From Syntrophomonadaceae bacterium (GTDB taxonomy: Bacteria > Bacillota > Syntrophomonadia > Syntrophomonadales > Syntrophomonadaceae): DNA of 9,948 bases. Each line of letters starts with the position of its first letter. Position 1 is the first letter of the stretch. Positions 1 through 6,721 of this stretch are shown piece by piece. The notes beneath the pieces are model-generated. The model was not told the DNA's origin and did no database searches. It was given only the letters and a program-made list of their open reading frames with translations. The translations under genes and the position numbers were made by a program. The stretch covers positions 1-9,948 of the forward strand of contig JAUNBV010000071.1 of assembly GCA_030526885.1 (NCBI GenBank). The letters are read 5' to 3'.

Positions 1-60
1 TTAGGAATGTGGAAAGGGATATAGTGTAGGGATTTGCAAAGGCAGAGAGGATGTAGCAAA

Positions 61-909
61 GTGAGAGAAAATGATTGGCAGCACCGGCAGGAGATCGAGC
101 ACATGGCGCTGCAGATGCGCCGCGATATCCTGACCATGCTGAATGCGGCCGGATCCGGGCATACCGGGGGTTCTCTGTCCGCCGCGGATATCATGGCCAC
201 CCTGTATGGATGGGAGCTGAATATCGATCCAACGCGGCCCGATTGGCCGCAGCGCGACCGTTTTGTGCTGTCCAAAGGTCACGCCGCGCCGGTGTTGTAT
301 GCCGCCCTGGCCTATAAAGGCTATTTTCCCCGGGAGGAATTAAGCACCCTGCGCCGGTTGGGCAGCCGCCTGCAGGGCCATCCCGATATGCGCAAGCTGC
401 CGGGAGTCGAAGCCTCCACCGGTTCGCTGGGCCAGGGCATCTCCTGGGCGGTGGGCATGGCTCTGGCGGCTAAAACGGATGCCGGGGCGCCGTGCGGGGA
501 TGCAGGCGCTTGGCGGGTCTATACCCTGCTGGGGGACGGCGAATTACAGGAAGGCATGGTATGGGAGGCCTGCATGGCCGCGGCCCACTTTAGGCTGGAC
601 AACCTGGTGGCCATCGTGGATTACAACGGCCTCCAGATCGACGGCCCGGTGCGGGAGATAATGAACCCTGAGCCTATCGCCGACAAATTCGCCGCCTTTG
701 GCTGGGAAACCGTCGGCGTCGACGGGCATGACGTGGGCCAACTGATGGCCGCGTTTGAACAGGCGCGTCAGGTGACCGGCAAGCCCACCGCGATAATTGC
801 TCAAACCGTGAAGGGCAAGGGGGTATCTTTTATGGAAAACAGAGTGGAATGGCACGGTACCGCCCCCAAGGAAGACGAACTGCTGCGCGCGCTGGCGGAG
901 TTGGGCTAG
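61..909 (+). CDS. Transketolase, N-terminal (ThDP/PP domain) subunit
   Basis: Thiamine-diphosphate-binding half of a split transketolase. With the C-terminal subunit encoded next, it transfers two-carbon ketol units between sugar phosphates in the cytosolic non-oxidative pentose phosphate pathway. Counting from the GTG at 61 (282 aa, normal for this subunit), visible motifs are SGHTGGSLS near residues 32-40, LSKGHA near 70-75, STGSLGQG near 119-126, the ThDP/metal motif GDGELQEG near 158-165 with its downstream Asn in VDYNGLQ near 186-192, and TVKGKG near 249-254. The usual SGHPGG carries Thr in place of Pro. Start choice: GTG 61 follows GAGAGGA (45-51) and keeps the family's first helix. TTG 34 (291 aa) and ATG 103 (preceded by AGGAG at 89-93) are alternatives. 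The partner gene begins 29 bases after the stop, so the two form an operon. Product assignment is secure; the exact start is not. Confidence 0.95.
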   Translation: MRENDWQHRQEIEHMALQMRRDILTMLNAAGSGHTGGSLSAADIMATLYGWELNIDPTRPDWPQRDRFVLSKGHAAPVLYAALAYKGYFPREELSTLRRLGSRLQGHPDMRKLPGVEASTGSLGQGISWAVGMALAAKTDAGAPCGDAGAWRVYTLLGDGELQEGMVWEACMAAAHFRLDNLVAIVDYNGLQIDGPVREIMNPEPIADKFAAFGWETVGVDGHDVGQLMAAFEQARQVTGKPTAIIAQTVKGKGVSFMENRVEWHGTAPKEDELLRALAELG

Positions 910-923
910 AGGCCGGCGATGGT

Positions 924-930
924 AAGGAGG
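924..930 (+). promoter_or_regulatory. Shine-Dalgarno fixing the start of transketolase C subunit
   Basis: AAGGAGG lies 8 bases upstream of the GTG at 939, a near-perfect match to the anti-SD. It picks GTG 939 over the longer open frame, which begins inside the upstream gene at 849. Confidence 0.85.
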
Positions 931-938
931 ACATAGGA

Positions 939-1871
939 GTGGAAAAACAGGCTACGCGGGATGCTTATGGCCGAGAACTGGCTCGATTGGGCGGCAAATA
1001 TGAGGATATAGTGGTGCTGGATGCCGACCTGTCAAAATCCACCAAGACATGCGATTTTGCCCGGGCCTTTCCGGCAAGATTTTTTGATGCCGGCATCGCG
1101 GAACAAAACATGACCGGCATGGCGGCAGGGCTGGCGGTCAGCGGAAAGACCGTATATATCAGCAGCTTTGCCGTGTTTGCCACCGGGCGCAACTGGGAAC
1201 AGATCCGTAACTCGCTGGCCTATCCCCGGCTCAATGTAAAGGTGTGCGCTACCCATGCCGGTATCACCGTAGGCGAGGATGGGGGCTCCCATCAGGCGGT
1301 GGAAGATATAGCGCTGATGCGCGCCATCCCCGGTATGACGGTAATCGTTCCGGCCGATGGGGTCAGCGCCGCCCGCGCGGTGGAGGCGCTGTATCATCAT
1401 CCCGGTCCGGCCTATCTGCGGTTAGGGCGTTCCGCCGTTCCGGTATTATATGGGGAGGACATGGAATTTCACATCGGCAAGGGTGCCGCGCTGCGCTCCG
1501 GCAGCGACGTTGCCATCATCGCCTGCGGCCTGGCCGTAAGCGAGGCCTTAGGCGCGGCGGATATTTTGTCCCAACAAGGCATTGAGGCAGCGGTAATCGA
1601 TATGTACAGCCTAAAGCCGCTGGATGTGGAACTGGTGCTGAAGATGGCCCGGCAATGCGGGCGCATAGTGACGGTGGAGGAGCATAATGTGATAGGCGGT
1701 CTGGGCAGCGCGGTATGCGAAGCGGTAGCCGCAGGCTGTCCGGTGCCGGTAAAACGCTTAGGCATTGAGGACCGCTTCGGCCAGTCCGGCAAGCCCGACG
1801 AGTTGATGAAGGAGTATGGCATCGATGCAGAGAGCATCGCCCGCCAAGTGGCGGCGTTCATAAAAGCCTGA
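939..1871 (+). CDS. Transketolase, C-terminal (Pyr/transketolase C) subunit
   Basis: Pyrimidine-binding plus C-terminal half of split transketolase, which forms the active enzyme with the product of 61-909. It is 310 aa from GTG 939, the usual subunit length. The Pyr domain carries GIAEQNMTGMAAGLA near residues 52-66, including the Glu (about 55) that activates the cofactor aminopyrimidine, and THAGITVGEDGGSHQ near 105-119, the conserved substrate/cofactor loop. The C-terminal domain carries EEHNVIGGLGSA near 247-258 and DRFGQSGKPDEL near 278-289. The order fits transketolase and the related DXP synthase/E1 C-terminal halves. The adjacent N subunit with transketolase-type SKGHA and GDGELQEG motifs makes transketolase the best call. 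No clear intrinsic terminator follows the stop. Confidence 0.95.
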   Translation: MEKQATRDAYGRELARLGGKYEDIVVLDADLSKSTKTCDFARAFPARFFDAGIAEQNMTGMAAGLAVSGKTVYISSFAVFATGRNWEQIRNSLAYPRLNVKVCATHAGITVGEDGGSHQAVEDIALMRAIPGMTVIVPADGVSAARAVEALYHHPGPAYLRLGRSAVPVLYGEDMEFHIGKGAALRSGSDVAIIACGLAVSEALGAADILSQQGIEAAVIDMYSLKPLDVELVLKMARQCGRIVTVEEHNVIGGLGSAVCEAVAAGCPVPVKRLGIEDRFGQSGKPDELMKEYGIDAESIARQVAAFIKA

Positions 1872-1916
1872 CCCTTAATGCCCGTGATCGGCAATGACGC
1901 ACCCATCTTTAGGGTC

Positions 1917-1946
1917 TGTACAAATTGCCGGTCTATAGCATATAAT
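1917..1946 (+). promoter_or_regulatory. Candidate sigma-A promoter upstream of the 63-aa membrane protein
   Basis: A perfect -10 hexamer TATAAT (1941-1946) is preceded, after an 18-base spacer, by TGTACA (1917-1922), a 4/6 match to TTGACA. The predicted transcript starts near 1953, about 45 bases before the TTG start at 1999. The tract is AT-rich compared with the flanking coding DNA. The -35 is only moderate, so this is inferred from pattern. Confidence 0.5.
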
Positions 1947-1998
1947 CTGAAGCAGGTATACAAACGAGTCGTTTTTGCGTAAGAAAGGGGAGGGTGTT

Positions 1999-2190
1999 TT
2001 GAATCAGCAGCAAAAGATGTATTTAGTTCTGGGCGTGTGTTTTATTCCGGTAGGCATAACGTACTGGCTGATATGTCATTTCCTGATGCCGGAGGTGAAC
2101 ATGCCCAGCGCGCTCTTTATTGTGGCGGGGGGCTTAATCGTAGCTTTGATCGGTTTCATTGCCAAGCGGGACAAGAACGGCGGCATATGA
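1999..2190 (+). CDS. Small two-helix membrane protein of unknown function
   Basis: Predicted 63-aa protein that I do not recognise. It starts at TTG 1999, placed by GGAGG at 1989-1993 (5-base spacing); the longer frame from TTG 1975 would start before this SD. Two hydrophobic segments are visible, about residues 8-29 (containing Cys13 and Cys26) and 36-54, joined by a short MPEVNMPSA-like loop and followed by a basic tail with AKRDK. This is a helical hairpin, probably with both ends cytoplasmic by the positive-inside rule. A good -10 element and SD upstream argue for a real gene. The VanZ-like gene follows 122 bases later on the same strand and may be co-transcribed. No catalytic motif, signal peptide or lipobox was seen. 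A role at the envelope is a guess from neighbours only. Confidence 0.7.
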   Translation: MNQQQKMYLVLGVCFIPVGITYWLICHFLMPEVNMPSALFIVAGGLIVALIGFIAKRDKNGGI

Positions 2191-2312
2191 GCGGTGTTAC
2201 CGTGGTTTGTAAGGCCGTGGCTTTAAGCGCGCGGCCCCGGTTTACGGCGTGCACAACAGGGGTGGTGTTTACATAAGGGGCGTGGCCCGGCCGCCCGGTT
2301 TTAGGTGACGAA

Positions 2313-2795
2313 ATGACACGAAGCAGTATTTTTTGGATCGGCCTCACCATAGCGTGGATGGGGCTGATTTTTCTGTTTTCCGCCCAACCGGCGGATGAAT
2401 CCTCTGCGCTAAGCCGTGGCCTGATCTATTCCTGCCTGGATTTTATCGTGCCCCGGATCGATGCCATGACAGCGCTGGAGCGGGCTGAACTGATCGATGC
2501 ATTGCACAACCCGGTGCGAAAAGCGGCGCATGCGTTCATCTACTGCGTTCTGGGGCTGTTGGTGTGCTTAAGCGTGCGCAGCGTTACCAAGCCGGTCACC
2601 GGCGCACAGCGGCGCGTGGTTACGCTTTCCTTCATTATCTGCGCGCTGTACGCCATCTCCGATGAGGTGCATCAATACTATGTCCCCGGGCGCAGCATGG
2701 AACTGCGGGATATGGCGATAGATATCGCCGGTGCGGCCATAGGGGTGGCGGCGATTCATATACTAAACTGCCGCCGCCAAGCCGGACCCGGTTAG
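2313..2795 (+). CDS. VanZ-like family membrane protein
   Basis: 160-aa integral membrane protein with the VanZ-like family pattern. A first helix near residues 7-23 ends in IFLFSAQPADESS, matching the family's 'fSaq...S' signature. RKAAHAFIY near 69-77 follows, then DEVHQYYVPGR near 117-127 and DMAIDIAGAAIG near 133-144. About four transmembrane helices are expected, with the conserved charged and His residues at the membrane interface. VanZ itself gives low-level teicoplanin resistance by an unresolved mechanism; most chromosomal homologues are uncharacterised, so a resistance role should not be assumed. ATG 2313 is preceded by AGGTGA (2303-2308, 4-base spacing). The dehydratase promoter begins 20 bases after the stop, so the downstream gene has its own transcription. 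Confidence 0.9.
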   Translation: MTRSSIFWIGLTIAWMGLIFLFSAQPADESSALSRGLIYSCLDFIVPRIDAMTALERAELIDALHNPVRKAAHAFIYCVLGLLVCLSVRSVTKPVTGAQRRVVTLSFIICALYAISDEVHQYYVPGRSMELRDMAIDIAGAAIGVAAIHILNCRRQAGPG

Positions 2796-2815
2796 GCCGC
2801 GATTTTATCGGATTT

Positions 2816-2844
2816 TTGACGATGGGGCCATTTATATGTATAAT
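2816..2844 (+). promoter_or_regulatory. Strong sigma-A promoter for the CapD-like gene
   Basis: TTGACG (2816-2821, 5/6 match) and TATAAT (2839-2844, 6/6 match) are separated by exactly 17 bases, the ideal spacing. Transcription should start near 2851, giving a leader of about 57 nt before ATG 2908. This is the best promoter by sequence in the window, so the sugar dehydratase gene is probably its own transcription unit. Confidence 0.8.
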
Positions 2845-2907
2845 TGAGTAATATAAAATAATGGGCAAACGCTGTCTTTAGCGAATAGGAAAGGTAACCG
2901 GGCCATA

Positions 2908-4758
2908 ATGAGCGGACGAAGATTATTACCGCGTTTTACGCTGCGCAACATTATTCTTATCCTTACGGATGTGCTGCTGATCAATCTGTCGGTGTATGTC
3001 GCCTTGCTGCTGCGTCTGGACGGGTTGATGGAGGCGCAGTACATAAAGGCTTTTATGGCCCTCATTCCGCTGTTCTCCATTCTGGGCATCATTTTCAATA
3101 TCGCTTCACGCCTGTATGACCGGGTGTGGGAGTATGCCAGCCTGCATGAGATGTTTGCCATCGGCCGGGCGGTGACCTACACCATGGCGGCGGCCGTCAT
3201 ATTTATCTATTTACTCGATCTGCCCCATTTGCCGCGGACGGTATATGTTATATCCTGGGTGCTCATGTTCGGCTCTATCGGGGCGTCGCGGCTGGTATGG
3301 CGGCTGGCGCGGGGGCGGCTGGGATTGGCGGACGGGGAGCCGCCCCGGCGCATCCTCATCGTGGGCGCGGGTGATGCGGGCGCCATTTTACAACAGGAGC
3401 TGGAACACAACCATATGCTGGGCATGAAGGCGGTAGCTTTCATTGATGACAATGCCAAGAAAAAAGGCAGCCTGCTGCATGGGGTGCCGGTCATCGGGGG
3501 ACGCCATCGCATCGGTACGGTGGTGCGGGAAATGGATATCGATGAAATCATCATAGCCATGCCTTCGGTGTCGGGGCGCGCCATCCGCCCCATTCTGGAT
3601 GAGTGTAAGAAGACCGGGGCCAGCGTGCGCATCCTGCCGGGGGTTTATAAAAACGCTTCGGAGATGGTGCGCGGTTTGCGCCCGGTGGAGATGGAGGATT
3701 TGCTGCGCCGGGAGCCGGTGCAGTTGGATATGAAGAGCATGGTGGGCTATATAGCGGGCAAAACCGTGCTGGTAACGGGGGCGGGCGGCTCCATCGGCTC
3801 GGAGCTGTGCCGTCAGCTGGCGCTTATCCGCCCGGAGCGCCTGGTAATGATTGACAACTGTGAGAACAACCTCTTTGATATCGAGACGGAGCTGAAACAG
3901 GCCTATGACAATATCGTACCCATGCTGACCGATGTGCGCCGGGAGGATGAGCTTAAGGTGGTTTTCGAGCGCTATAGGCCGCAGGTCATCTTTCATGCCG
4001 CAGCCTATAAGCATGTGCCGATGATGGAGCGCCACCCGGAAGCGGCGTTTGAAAACAATGTGATGGGCACGCGCAATGTGGCCCGGCTGGCGGATATATT
4101 TGCGGCGGAGACTTTTATCCTCGTTTCTACCGACAAGGCGGTGAACCCCACTTCGGTGATGGGCGCCACCAAGCGGCTGGCGGAGCTGGTGGTGAAGGAC
4201 GCTGCCAACAGCAGCGCGACTACGTTCGCGGCGGTGCGCTTCGGCAATGTGCTGGGCAGCCGCGGTTCAGTCATCCCGGTTTTTATGAAACAAATCGCGG
4301 CCGGCGGCCCGGTGACGGTTACCGACCCGGAAATGCGGCGCTATTTCATGACCATCCCGGAGGCGGTACAACTCATCATTCAGGCCGGCGCGCTGGCCAC
4401 CGGCGGCGAGGTGTTCGTATTGGATATGGGCGAGATGGTGAAGATAGACGATTTGGCCCGCGACCTGATCCGCCTGTCGGGGCTGGAGCCCAATCGCGAC
4501 ATTCAAATCGTTTATACCGGCATCCGCCCCGGCGAAAAGCTGTATGAGGAGCTGTTCGCGGATACGGAGGGCTTGCAGGACACATCCCATCAGCGCATTT
4601 TCGTTTATAAAAAGGACGCCGCGGACGGTGCCAAAGACATCGCCGCCACCCTGCACGAGAGTTACGCTCAAGGCGTCTCCGCCGAAGCGGTAATCGACAT
4701 CATACGCCAATTTATCCCCGAGTATAAAGGGGCGGACAGGACCATGCCCCTTATTTAA
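2908..4758 (+). CDS. Membrane-anchored nucleotide-sugar 4,6-dehydratase/epimerase (CapD/WbpM/PglF type)
   Basis: 616-aa polysaccharide-biosynthesis protein that probably converts a UDP-HexNAc (UDP-GlcNAc in characterised relatives) to a 4-keto-6-deoxy sugar at the inner face of the membrane, feeding capsule, S-layer glycan or O-glycan synthesis. The N-terminus has four hydrophobic helices (about 13-35, 47-67, 84-102, 111-129). A first Rossmann domain follows, with ILIVGAGDAG at 149-158, then the catalytic SDR domain with TGAGGSIGSE at 290-299, HAAAYKHVP at 363-371 and STDKAVNPTSVMGATKR at 407-423. In that stretch Met418 replaces the usual SDR Tyr ahead of Lys422, as in FlaA1/PglF/WbpM-type dehydratases. 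FGNVLGSRGS (445-454) and GEKLYEEL (542-549) complete the pattern. Length suits the long membrane-bound class. ATG 2908 follows AGGAAAGG (2887-2894) at a rather long 13-base spacing. No glycosyltransferases are nearby, so the exact sugar is unknown. Confidence 0.93.
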   Translation: MSGRRLLPRFTLRNIILILTDVLLINLSVYVALLLRLDGLMEAQYIKAFMALIPLFSILGIIFNIASRLYDRVWEYASLHEMFAIGRAVTYTMAAAVIFIYLLDLPHLPRTVYVISWVLMFGSIGASRLVWRLARGRLGLADGEPPRRILIVGAGDAGAILQQELEHNHMLGMKAVAFIDDNAKKKGSLLHGVPVIGGRHRIGTVVREMDIDEIIIAMPSVSGRAIRPILDECKKTGASVRILPGVYKNASEMVRGLRPVEMEDLLRREPVQLDMKSMVGYIAGKTVLVTGAGGSIGSELCRQLALIRPERLVMIDNCENNLFDIETELKQAYDNIVPMLTDVRREDELKVVFERYRPQVIFHAAAYKHVPMMERHPEAAFENNVMGTRNVARLADIFAAETFILVSTDKAVNPTSVMGATKRLAELVVKDAANSSATTFAAVRFGNVLGSRGSVIPVFMKQIAAGGPVTVTDPEMRRYFMTIPEAVQLIIQAGALATGGEVFVLDMGEMVKIDDLARDLIRLSGLEPNRDIQIVYTGIRPGEKLYEELFADTEGLQDTSHQRIFVYKKDAADGAKDIAATLHESYAQGVSAEAVIDIIRQFIPEYKGADRTMPLI

Positions 4759-4759
4759 T

Positions 4760-4789
4760 TTGTTTGCTATGACAAGAGTGTGATATAAT
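4760..4789 (+). promoter_or_regulatory. Extended -10 promoter for the acyl-CoA dehydrogenase operon
   Basis: TGATATAAT (4781-4789) is a perfect TATAAT with the TGn extension. A weak -35, TTGTTT (4760-4765), lies 18 bases upstream; extended -10 promoters tolerate a poor -35. The predicted start near 4796 leaves a leader of about 115 nt before ATG 4913. The promoter lies just past the stop of the preceding gene at 4758. Confidence 0.65.
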
Positions 4790-4802
4790 AGCTTAAATGG
4801 TG

Positions 4803-4878
4803 CTTGACGGCTGATTCAAGTCCGCTGACGCGTCCCTTGCCGCTGGCTCGGCGTTGGCATTCGGTTGTCAGAACGCGG
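4803..4878 (+). other. Leader region with several self-complementary arms
   Basis: The leader between the promoter and the acyl-CoA dehydrogenase contains CTTGA/TCAAG (4803-4807/4816-4820), the 8-base palindrome GACGCGTC (4827-4834), GCCG/CGGC (4839-4842/4849-4852) and a longer-range pairing CTGAC/GTCAG (4825-4829/4867-4871) flanked by CCG/CGG. It matches no riboswitch class I can recognise by eye, and no T-run follows that would make it an attenuator. Whether it folds or regulates is inference. Confidence 0.3.
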
Positions 4879-4912
4879 TAGTAAAAAAAGGGCAGAAAGG
4901 CAGAGATGTTGT

Positions 4913-6718
4913 ATGGCGGAAAGATTTGCAAGCAGAAGAAATCTGGATTTTGTACTGAATGAAGTACTTAACGTGGAGGCCTTGAACCAATATCCGTATT
5001 TTGCGGACCACAGCGCCGAGACCTTCAAGATGGTGTTGGACACGGCCATGAAAATGGCTACCGACCTGATGTTTCCCTATTTTAAGGAAATGGACGTTGA
5101 CCCCCCGCGTTGGGAAAACGGAAAGGTCTATGTGCATCCGGCGATAAAGACTTATGTGCAGGAGATGGCTGAAGGGGGCTGGATCCAGTCCGAAAAGCCC
5201 TATGAATACGGCGGACAGCAGCTGCCGGTGGCGGTGCGGCAGGCGGCGTGCTTCCTGTTCAGTGCGGCTAATTACTCCATGAGCATCTATCCCATGCTGA
5301 CCGGCGGAGCGGCGAATTTGATCTATGCCTTCGGTTCGCCGGAGCAGAAAGAGTTGTATCTGCCGAAGATGTATGGGGGAGAGTGGCAGGGGACCATGGC
5401 CCTGACCGAGCCGGATGTCGGCAGTTCGCTGGGCGATCTCACCACCAGCGCGGAGCCTACCGATAACGGTTATTACATGATAAAGGGCAAAAAGATATTT
5501 ATATCTGCCGCCAGCAGCGATGTGGTGAGCAACGTGGTAAACCTGATGCTGGCCCGCATCAAAGGCGCCCCGCTGGGAGTAGCGGGCATTTCGCTGTTTG
5601 TGGTGCCCCAACTCAGGGTCAACGAGCAGGGCGAGTTGGAGGACAACGACGTGGTTTGCGCCGGTATCGAGCATAAGCTGGGTTATCGCGGTTCCCCCAT
5701 CTGTCAGCTCAGCATGGGCGACGAAAAGAACTGCCGCGGTTGGCTGGTAGGCAAGCCGGGTATGGGCCTGGCCCAGATGTTCCAGATGATGAATGAGGAA
5801 CGCATCGGCGTAGGCATCGGGGCCACCGGTAAAATGTCCGGCGCCTACTACGCCGCATTGGAATATGCTAATCAGCGCAAACAGGGCCGCCGCCTGGATG
5901 AAAAAGACCCTCAACTGCCGATGGTGGAGCTGATCGAGCATGCGGACATCAAGCGCATGTTGCTGTTCCAGCGTTCGGTCATGGAAGGCTCGCTGTCGCT
6001 GGCCCTGGAGCTGTCGCGCTATCAGGACTTAGAGCATGTAGCGGCGCTGGAAGAAAAAGAAAAATACGCGCTTTTGACCGAGTTCCTGATTCCCATCTTG
6101 AAGACCTATCCCTCCGAAACGGGTATTTTAGCCGCCAGCGCGGCCATACAGATTCTGGGCGGCTACGGTTATTGCGGGGATTTCCCGGTGGAGCAGTACT
6201 ACCGCGATATCCGCATCGATCCTATCCACGAGGGCACCACCGGCATTCAGGGCCAGGATATCCTGGGCCGCAAGGTCAGCATGAAGAACGGCAAAGCCTT
6301 TGAACTGTTCCAGGCCGAGGTGGCGGCGGCTATCCAAGCCGCGCAGGCTTATCCCGAACTGGCGGAGCAGACGGAGGCACTGCGGGACGCCATGTCCCTG
6401 ATGAAGGAACTGACCGCGGAACTGTTGGCTAAAAAAGACACCATCAAACGGGAGGCATTCCTGGCCGACAGCGTACTGTTCCTGGAGGCGATGGGCATCA
6501 CCGCTATCGCCTGGCAGTGGCTGAAGCAAATGACGGCTGCCGCCAAGGCCCTGCCCACGGCCAAGCTGGAAAGCGATGAGCGCTTCTATCGGGGCAAGCT
6601 GTTTACCGGCCGCTATTTTTACGATTACGAACTGGTTAAACTGGACAGCCTGGTGCGCCGCCTGCGTTCGGATAATAGAGTCACGGTGGAGATAACGAAA
6701 GAGTATTTTGAGGACTAG
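4913..6718 (+). CDS. Acyl-CoA dehydrogenase (about 600-aa, DmdC-like class with C-terminal extension)
   Basis: 601-aa cytosolic FAD enzyme that would oxidise an acyl-CoA to the 2-enoyl-CoA, passing electrons to an electron-transfer flavoprotein. Length exceeds the usual ~380-aa family and fits the ~600-aa class that includes 3-methylmercaptopropionyl-CoA dehydrogenase (DmdC), which has a distinctive C-terminal domain. Visible are the flavin/substrate motif MALTEPDVGSSLGD near residues 162-175, a Glu-Arg pair in MMNEERIGV near 292-300, and QILGGYGYCGDFPVEQYYRD near 413-432. IHEGTTGIQGQDILGR near 438-453 follows, with Glu440 in the catalytic-base position. Residues from about 460 form the helical extension. 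ATG 4913 is chosen because the protein then begins MAERFASRRNLDF, fitting relatives; AGAAAGG (4894-4900) is a plausible SD at 12 bases. TTG 4865 would add 16 residues without an SD. No etfAB or acyl-CoA ligase is in view, so the substrate cannot be assigned. Confidence 0.94.
   Translation: MAERFASRRNLDFVLNEVLNVEALNQYPYFADHSAETFKMVLDTAMKMATDLMFPYFKEMDVDPPRWENGKVYVHPAIKTYVQEMAEGGWIQSEKPYEYGGQQLPVAVRQAACFLFSAANYSMSIYPMLTGGAANLIYAFGSPEQKELYLPKMYGGEWQGTMALTEPDVGSSLGDLTTSAEPTDNGYYMIKGKKIFISAASSDVVSNVVNLMLARIKGAPLGVAGISLFVVPQLRVNEQGELEDNDVVCAGIEHKLGYRGSPICQLSMGDEKNCRGWLVGKPGMGLAQMFQMMNEERIGVGIGATGKMSGAYYAALEYANQRKQGRRLDEKDPQLPMVELIEHADIKRMLLFQRSVMEGSLSLALELSRYQDLEHVAALEEKEKYALLTEFLIPILKTYPSETGILAASAAIQILGGYGYCGDFPVEQYYRDIRIDPIHEGTTGIQGQDILGRKVSMKNGKAFELFQAEVAAAIQAAQAYPELAEQTEALRDAMSLMKELTAELLAKKDTIKREAFLADSVLFLEAMGITAIAWQWLKQMTAAAKALPTAKLESDERFYRGKLFTGRYFYDYELVKLDSLVRRLRSDNRVTVEITKEYFED
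6710..6714 (+). promoter_or_regulatory. Shine-Dalgarno for the Ldh_2 gene inside the upstream CDS
   Basis: GAGGA within the last codons of the acyl-CoA dehydrogenase lies 7 bases before TTG 6722. It supports TTG as the start and suggests translational coupling of the two genes. The next in-frame candidate is ATG 6749. Confidence 0.65.
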
Positions 6719-6721
6719 GCT

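Noticed and set aside
20..25. TATAGT as a -10 element for the transketolase operon.
   Set aside because: The matching -35 would fall at or before the first base of the window, so a promoter cannot be evaluated; the genes could equally be read from an upstream transcript.
2187..2276. A 29-codon open frame starting at an ATG that overlaps the stop of the 63-aa protein (ATGA overlap).
   Set aside because: It has no good SD, is very short, and its composition just follows the GC-rich gap; coding potential is not supported.
2313..2795. Glycopeptide resistance gene (true vanZ).
   Set aside because: Only the family pattern is present. No vanA/H/X or regulator genes are nearby, so a resistance function is not supported.
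4881..4889. Poly-A run before the acyl-CoA dehydrogenase considered as part of a terminator.
   Set aside because: The run is A on the coding strand, and no minus-strand gene ends here, so no intrinsic terminator is supported in either direction.
4868..5941. Long minus-strand open frame (about 357 codons) opposite the acyl-CoA dehydrogenase.
   Set aside because: It is a shadow frame: its translation is rich in His, Gln and Leu with no recognisable motif, and the opposite strand carries an unmistakable conserved enzyme. The same applies to the frame at 6128-7093.
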